Shown: positions 56,801-64,000 of the stretch, one piece after another
How the letters are laid out: each line of letters opens with the position of its first letter
Position numbering within the stretch: position 1 is the first letter of the stretch
DNA from: Viola odorata
Taxonomy: Eukaryota > Streptophyta > Magnoliopsida > Malpighiales > Violaceae
Length of the DNA stretch: 64,000 nucleotides
Direction of reading: 5' to 3'
Assembly (NCBI GenBank): GCA_963691705.1
Contig: OY829540.1
Location: 45,048,158 to 45,112,157 of the forward strand
Program-made: the position numbers and the translations under genes
The notes under the pieces: model-generated
The model's input: the letters and a program-made list of their open reading frames with translations, nothing else
The model's database searches: none
What the model was told of the DNA's origin: nothing

Positions 56801-58211
56801 CCATGTGCGGACGTGACCAAACACAACATTAAAAACACGATGAGTGGACGTGACCCTTCACAACGCTTAACAGACAACATGTGCAGACGTGAGCAGACAC
56901 AACATTATCAGACGACATGTGCGGACGTGACCAAACACGATGTGAGGACGTGACCCTTCACAACACTTAACAGACAACATGTGCGGACGTGACCAGACAC
57001 AACATTATCAGACGACATGTGCGGACGTGACCAAACACAACATTAAAAACACGATGTGGTGACGTGACCCTTCACAAAGCTTAACCGAGAACATGTGCAA
57101 ACACAACATTAAAAACACGATGTGGGGACATGACCCTTCACAATGCTTAACAGGCAACATGTGCAAACACAACATTAAAAACATGATGTGGGGACGTGAC
57201 CCATCACAACGCTTAACAGACAACATGTGCAGACGTGACCAGACACAACATTATCATCCGACATGTGCGGACGTGACCAAACACAAAATTAAAAACACGA
57301 TGTGGGGACGTGACCCTTCACAACGCTTAACAGACAACATGTGCAGACGTGACCAGACACAACATTATCAGACGACATGTGCGGACGTGACCAAACACAA
57401 CATTAAAAACACGATGTGGGGACGTGACCCTTCACAACGCTTAACAGACAACATGTGCGGACGTTACCAGACACAACATTATCAGACGACATGTGCGGAC
57501 GTGACCAAACACGATGTGGGGACGTGACCCTTCACAACGCTTAACAGACAACATGTGCGGACGTGACCAGACACAACATTATCAGACGACATGTGCGGAC
57601 GTGACCAAACACAACATTAAAAACACGATGTGGTGACGTGACCCTTCACAAAGCTTAACCGAGAACATGTGCAAACACAACATTAAAAACACGATGTGGG
57701 GACATGACCCTTCACAATGCTTAACAGGCAACATGTGCAAACACAACATTAAAAACATGATGTGGGGACGTGACCCTTCACAACGCTTAACAGACAACAT
57801 GTGCAGACGTGACCAGACCCAACATTATCATCCGACATGTGCGGACGTGACCAAACACAACATTAAAAACACGATGTGGGGACGTGACCCTTCACAACGC
57901 TTAACAGACAACATGTACGGACGTGACCAGACACAACATTATAAGACGCCATGTGCGGACGTGACCAAACACAACATTAAAAACACGATGAGTGGACGTG
58001 ACCCTTCACAACGCTTAACAGACAACATGTGCAGACGTGAGCAGACACAACATTATCAGACGACATGTGCGGACGTGACCAAACACGATGTGAGGACGTG
58101 ACCCTTCACAACACTTAACAGACAACATGTGCGGACGTGACCAGACACAACATTATCAGACGACATGTGCGGACGTGACCAAACACAACATTAAAAACAC
58201 GATGTGGTGAC
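53838..58211 (+). repeat. Canonical 4374-bp HOR copy
   Basis: Block order and starts: K588 53838, S 54426, P 55114, K802 55688, P 56490, Q 57064, P 57638. Lengths are 588+688+574+802+574+574+574. All diagnostic variants are present: ACATATGC and CGCATAAC in S, GTGATCC in K802, GTTACTAG in S and K802, GTTACCAG in Q. I noticed no private changes in this copy. Confidence 0.94.
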
Positions 58212-61200
58212 GTGACCCTTCACAAAGCTTAACCGAGAACATGTGCAAACACAACATTAAAAACACGATGTGGGGACATGACCCTTCACAATGCTTAACA
58301 GGCAACATGTGCAAACACAACATTAAAAACATGATGTGGGGACGTGACCCATCACAACGCTTAACAGACAACATGTGCAGACGTGACCAGACACAACATT
58401 ATCATCCGACATGTGCGGACGTGACCAAACACAAAATTAAAAACACGATGTGGGGACGTGACCCTTCACAACGCTTAACAGACAACATGTGCAGACGTGA
58501 CCAGACACAACATTATCAGACGCCATGTGCGGACGTGACCAAACACAACATTAAAAACACGATGTGGGGACGTGACCCTTCACAACGCTTAACAGACAAC
58601 ATGTACGGACGTGACCAGACACAACATTATCATCCGACATGTGCGGACGTGACCAAACACAAAATTAAAAACACGATGTGGGGACGTGACCCTTCACAAC
58701 GCTTAACAGACAACATGTGCAGACGTGACCAGACACAACATTATCAGACGACATGTGCGGACGTGACCAAACACAACATTAAAAACACGATGTGGTGACG
58801 TGACCCTTCACAAAGCTTAACCGAGAACATATGCAAACACAACATTAAAAACACGATGTGGGGACATGACCCTTCACAATGCTTAACAGGCAACATGTGC
58901 AAACACAACATTAAAAACATGATGTGGGGACGTGACCCTTCACAACGCTTAACAGACAACATGTGCAGACGTGACCAGACACAACATTATCAGCCGACAT
59001 GTGCGGACGTGACCAAACACAACATTAAAAACACGATGTGGGGACGTGACCCTTCACAACGCATAACAGACAACATGTGCGGATGTGACCAGACACAACA
59101 TTATCAGACGACAAGTGCGGACGTGACCAAACACAACATTAAAAACACGATGTGTGGACGTGACCCTTCACAACGCTTAACAGACAACATGTGTAGACGT
59201 GACCAAACACAACATTATCATCCGACATGTGCGGACGTGACCAAACACAACATTAAAAACACGATGTGGGGACGTGACCCTTCACAACGCTTAACAGACA
59301 ACATGTGCGGACGTTACTAGACACAACATTATCAGACGACATGTGCGGACGTGACCAAACACGATGTGGGGACGTGACCCTTCACAACGCTTAACAGACA
59401 ACATGTGCGGACGTGACCAGACACAACATTATCAGACGACATGTGCGGACGTGACCAAACACAACATTAAAAACACGATGTGGTGACGTGACCCTTCACA
59501 AAGCTTAACCGAGAACATGTGCAAACACAACATTAAAAACACGATGTGGGGACATGACCCTTCACAATGCTTAACAGGCAACATGTGCAAACACAACATT
59601 AAAAACATGATGTGGGGACGTGACCCTTCACAACGCTTAACAGACAACATGTGCAGACGTGACCAGACCCAACATTATCATCCGACATGTGCGGACGTGA
59701 CCAAACACAACATTAAAAACACGATGTGGGGACGTGACCCTTCACAACGCTTAACAGACAACATGTACGGACGTGACCAGACACAACATTATAAGACGCC
59801 ATGTGCGGACGTGACCAAACACAACATTAAAAACACGATGAGTGGACGTGACCCTTCACAACGCTTAACAGACAACATGTGCAGACGTGAGCAGACACAA
59901 CATTATCAGACGACATGTGCGGACGTGACCAAACACGATGTGAGGACGTGACCCTTCACAACACTTAACAGACAACATGTGCGGACGTGACCAGACACAA
60001 CATTATCAGACGACATGTGCGGACGTGACCAAACACAACATTAAAAACACGATGTGGTGACGTGACCCTTCACAAAGCTTAACCGAGAACATGTGCAAAC
60101 ACAACATTAAAAACACGATGTGGGGACATGACCCTTCACAATGCTTAACAGGCAACATGTGCAAACACAACATTAAAAACATGATGTGGGGACGTGACCC
60201 ATCACAACGCTTAACAGACAACATGTGCAGACGTGACCAGACACAACATTATCATCCGACATGTGCGGACGTGACCAAACACAAAATTAAAAACACGATG
60301 TGGGGACGTGACCCTTCACAACGCTTAACAGACAACATGTGCAGACGTGACCAGACACAACATTATCAGACGACATGTGCGGACGTGACCAAACACAACA
60401 TTAAAAACACGATGTGGGGACGTGACCCTTCACAACGCTTAACAGACAACATGTACGGACGTGACCAGACACAACATTATCATCCGACATGTGCGGACGT
60501 GACCAAACACAAAATTAAAAACACGATGTGGGGACGTGATCCTTCACAACGCTTAACAGACAACATGTGCAGACGTGACCAGACACAACATTATCAGACG
60601 ACATGTGCGGACGTGACCAAACACAACATTAAAAACACGATGTGGGGACGTGACCCTTCACAACGCTTAACAGACAACATGTGCGGACGTTACTAGACAC
60701 AACATTATCAGACGACATGTGCGGACGTGACCAAACACGATGTGGGGACGTGACCCTTCACAACGCTTAACAGACAACATGTGCGGACGTGACCAGACAC
60801 AACATTATCAGACGACATGTGCGGACGTGACCAAACACAACATTAAAAACACGATGTGGTGACGTGACCCTTCACAAAGCTTAACCGAGAACATGTGCAA
60901 ACACAACATTAAAAACACGATGTGGGGACATGACCCTTCACAATGCTTAACAGGCAACATGTGCAAACACAACATTAAAAACATGATGTGGGGACGTGAC
61001 CCTTCACAACGCTTAACAGACAACATGTGCAGACGTGACCAGACCCAACATTATCATCCGACATGTGCGGACGTGACCAAACACAACATTAAAAACATGA
61101 TGTGGGGACGTGACCCTTCACAACGCTTAACAGACAACATGTACGGACGTGACCAGACACAACATTATAAGACGCCATGTGCGGACGTGACCAAACACAA

Positions 61201-62585
61201 CATTAAAAACACGATGAGTGGACGTGACCCTTCACAACGCTTAACAGACAACATGTGCAGACGTGAGCAGACACAACATTATCAGACGACATGTGCGGAC
61301 GTGACCAAACACGATGTGAGGACGTGACCCTTCACAACACTTAACAGACAACATGTGCGGACGTGACCAGACACAACATTATCAGACGACATGTGCGGAC
61401 GTGACCAAACACAACATTAAAAACACGATGTGGTGACGTGACCCTTCACAAAGCTTAACCGAGAACATGTGCAAACACAACATTAAAAACACGATGTGGG
61501 GACATGACCCTTCACAATGCTTAACAGGCAACATGTGCAAACACAACATTAAAAACATGATGTGGGGACGTGACCCATCACAACGCTTAACAGACAACAT
61601 GTGCAGACGTGACCAGACACAACATTATCATCCGACATGTGCGGACGTGACCAAACACAAAATTAAAAACACGATGTGGGGACGTGACCCTTCACAACGC
61701 TTAACAGACAACATGTGCAGACGTGACCAGACACAACATTATCAGACGACATGTGCGGACGTGACCAAACACAACATTAAAAACACGATGTGGGGACGTG
61801 ACCCTTCACAACGCTTAACAGACAACATGTGCGGACGTTACCAGACACAACATTATCAGACGACATGTGCGGACGTGACCAAACACGATGTGGGGACGTG
61901 ACCCTTCACAACGCTTAACAGACAACATGTGCGGACGTGACCAGACACAACATTATCAGACGACATGTGCGGACGTGACCAAACACAACATTAAAAACAC
62001 GATGTGGTGACGTGACCCTTCACAAAGCTTAACCGAGAACATGTGCAAACACAACATTAAAAACACGATGTGGGGACATGACCCTTCACAATGCTTAACA
62101 GGCAACATGTGCAAACACAACATTAAAAACATGATGTGGGGACGTGACCCTTCACAACGCTTAACAGACAACATGTGCAGACGTGACCAGACCCAACATT
62201 ATCATCCGACATGTGCGGACGTGACCAAACACAACATTAAAAACACGATGTGGGGACGTGACCCTTCACAACGCTTAACAGACAACATGTACGGACGTGA
62301 CCAGACACAACATTATAAGACGCCATGTGCGGACGTGACCAAACACAACATTAAAAACACGATGAGTGGACGTGACCCTTCACAACGCTTAACAGACAAC
62401 ATGTGCAGACGTGAGCAGACACAACATTATCAGACGACATGTGCGGACGTGACCAAACACGATGTGAGGACGTGACCCTTCACAACACTTAACAGACAAC
62501 ATGTGCGGACGTGACCAGACACAACATTATCAGACGACATGTGCGGACGTGACCAAACACAACATTAAAAACACGATGTGGTGAC
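58212..62585 (+). repeat. Canonical 4374-bp HOR copy
   Basis: Block order and starts: K588 58212, S 58800, P 59488, K802 60062, P 60864, Q 61438, P 62012. It looks nearly identical to the preceding copy. The one difference I noticed is AACATGATG in place of AACACGATG near 61098 in the P at 60864. Confidence 0.94.
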
Positions 62586-64000
62586 GTGACCCTTCACAAA
62601 GCTTAACCGAGAACATGTGCAAACACAACATTAAAAACACGATGTGGGGACATGACCCTTCACAATGCTTAACAGGCAACATGTGCAAACACAACATTAA
62701 AAACATGATGTGGGGACGTGACCCATCACAACGCTTAACAGACAACATGTGCAGACGTGACCAGACACAACATTATCATCCGACATGTGCGGACGTGACC
62801 AAACACAAAATTAAAAACACGATGTGGGGACGTGACCCTTCACAACGCTTAACAGACAACATGTGCAGACGTGACCAGACACAACATTATCAGACGCCAT
62901 GTGCGGACGTGACCAAACACAACATTAAAAACACGATGTGGGGACGTGACCCTTCACAACGCTTAACAGACAACATGTACGGACGTGACCAGACACAACA
63001 TTATCATCCGACATGTGCGGACGTGACCAAACACAAAATTAAAAACACGATGTGGGGACGTGACCCTTCACAACGCTTAACAGACAACATGTGCAGACGT
63101 GACCAGACACAACATTATCAGACGACATGTGCGGACGTGACCAAACACAACATTAAAAACACGATGTGGTGACGTGACCCTTCACAAAGCTTAACCGAGA
63201 ACATATGCAAACACAACATTAAAAACACGATGTGGGGACATGACCGTTCACAATGCTTAACAGGCAACATGTGCAAACACAACATTAAAAACATGATGTG
63301 GGGACGTGACCCTTCACAACGCTTAACAGACAACATGTGCAGACGTGACCAGACACAACATTATCAGCCGACATGTGCGGACGTGACCAAACACAACATT
63401 AAAAACACGATGTGGGGACGTGACCCTTCACAACGCTTAACAGACAACATGTGCGGATGTGACCAGACACAACATTATCAGACGACAAGTGCGGACGTGA
63501 CCAAACACAACATTAAAAACACGATGTGTGGACGTGACCCTTCACAACGCTTAACAGACAACATGTGTAGACGTGACCAAACACAACATTATCATCCGAC
63601 ATGTGCGGACGTGACCAAACACAACATTAAAAACACGATGTGGGGACGTGACCCTTCACAACGCTTAACAGACAACATGTGCGGACGTTACTAGACACAA
63701 CATTATCAGACGACATGTGCGGACGTGACCAAATACGATGTGGGGACGTGACCCTTCACAACGCTTAACAGACAACATGTGCGGACGTGACCAGACACAA
63801 CATTATCAGACGACATGTGCGGACGTGACCAAACACAACATTAAAAACACGATGTGGTGACGTGACCCTTCACAAAGCTTAACCGAGAACATGTGCAAAC
63901 ACAACATTAAAAACACGATGTGGGGACATGACCCTTCACAATGCTTAACAGGCAACATGTGCAAACACAACATTAAAAACATGATGTGGGGACGTGACCC
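62586..64000 (+). repeat. Partial 4374-bp HOR copy at window end
   Basis: K588 is 62586-63173 and S688 is 63174-63861, followed by the cap of a new block (63862-63993) and 7 bases of the next A. The S copy differs from its homologues: GACCGTTCAC near 63245 in X2, CGCTTAAC rather than CGCATAAC, and CAAATACGATG near 63732. Since S (688) is followed by a cap, the next block is expected to be P, but the window ends before P-specific bases. Confidence 0.9.

Larger units (their letters stand above)
1..64000 (+). repeat. Satellite array, about 38-bp modules in 114-bp triads, multi-tier HOR
   Basis: Every base belongs to a module beginning GTGACC (or the ATGACC variant) and ending in a form of CATGTGCGGAC or GATGTGGGGAC. 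Module starts recur at 39, 38 and 37 bp, giving a 114-bp triad. The modules are clearly related: B and C share GTGACCA-ACACAACATTA, and A and B share ACATGTGCGGAC. Order and orientation never reverse. No unique sequence, transposable element, low-complexity tract or assembly gap interrupts the array, and neither edge of the array is reached. Satellites with nested periods are typical of eukaryotic heterochromatin. The species and the satellite family name cannot be read from the sequence. Confidence 0.98.

Noticed and set aside
1..64000. CRISPR array
   Set aside because: There are no unique spacers between constant repeats. The intervening sequence is itself repeated, and no cas genes are present.
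1..64000. CENP-B box or telomeric repeat
   Set aside because: I found no TTCG-A--CGGG pattern in the A, B, C, c or cap sequences, and no TTAGGG-type runs. Centromere identity therefore cannot be claimed from a motif.
1..64000. Transposable element insertions or inverted segments in the array
   Set aside because: Module order and orientation are continuous throughout. Every block length is explained by sums of known modules, leaving no room for an insertion or inversion.
1..64000. Bacterial or phage origin, or an iteron-type replication origin
   Set aside because: Sixty-four kilobases with no coding gene and nested HORs does not fit a prokaryotic or phage genome, and iteron clusters are far shorter.
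1..64000. G-quadruplex or strong hairpin-forming array
   Set aside because: Only one run of four G occurs per C module and the other dyads are short (ACATGT, with weak TGTG/CACA pairing). No stable structure is evident by eye.

Overview
The whole 64,000-base window is one uninterrupted, head-to-tail satellite DNA array. I see no gene, RNA gene, transposon, CRISPR array or unique sequence. It starts on the first base of a repeat module and ends 7 bases into another, so both ends of the array lie outside the window. Sixty-four kilobases of pure tandem repeat with several nested periodicities points to a eukaryotic genome, in heterochromatin such as a centromeric, pericentromeric or subtelomeric block. 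The sequence does not reveal the species. The consensus triad is about 48% GC with an A-rich plus strand (41 A, 30 C, 25 G, 18 T per 114 bp by hand count).

Tier 1 is three related modules of about 38 bp, each starting GTGACC: A (39 bp, GTGACCCTTCACAACGCTTA...), B (38 bp, GTGACCAGACACAACATTAT...) and C (37 bp, GTGACCAAACACAACATTAA...). They join as a 114-bp ABC triad. Derived forms are c (23 bp, C with a 14-bp deletion), X1 and X2 (66-bp A-C fusions lacking 10 bp), AC dimers (76 bp) and AB dimers (77 bp).

Tier 2 is blocks. Each begins with a cap X1+X2 (132 bp) that carries the array's regular AAGCTT site. I count about 108 caps. Most blocks end with a special C module ending TGGTGAC instead of TGGGGAC. 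Block types, named here: P (574 bp = cap+ABC+ABC+ABc+ABC), K360 and K588 (cap plus 2 or 4 triads), K802 (K588-like with an S-like tail), Q (574 bp, K head with S-like tail), S (688 bp, or 687 with a 1-bp deletion) and s460 (cap plus the last three units of S).

Tier 3 is higher-order repeats (HORs). From 1 to about 14 kb and from about 18 to 24 kb the order is a patchwork of segmental duplications with offsets of 555, 2258, 5394, 3765 and 2086 bp. A 1622-bp HOR (P-K360-S) appears at 14.3-17.5, 24.5-26.1 and 28.9-32.1 kb. It becomes 1850 bp (P-K588-S) at 32.1-35.8 kb. From about 37.5 kb to the end a 4374-bp HOR (K588-S-P-K802-P-Q-P) dominates, with two uninterrupted copies at 53,838-62,585. All copies share one orientation.

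Open reading frames of 65-201 codons occur on both strands only because 114 and 66 are multiples of three. I do not regard them as genes. The main interest is a readable record of satellite evolution: caps, diagnostic deletions, chimeric blocks and a complex duplication junction.
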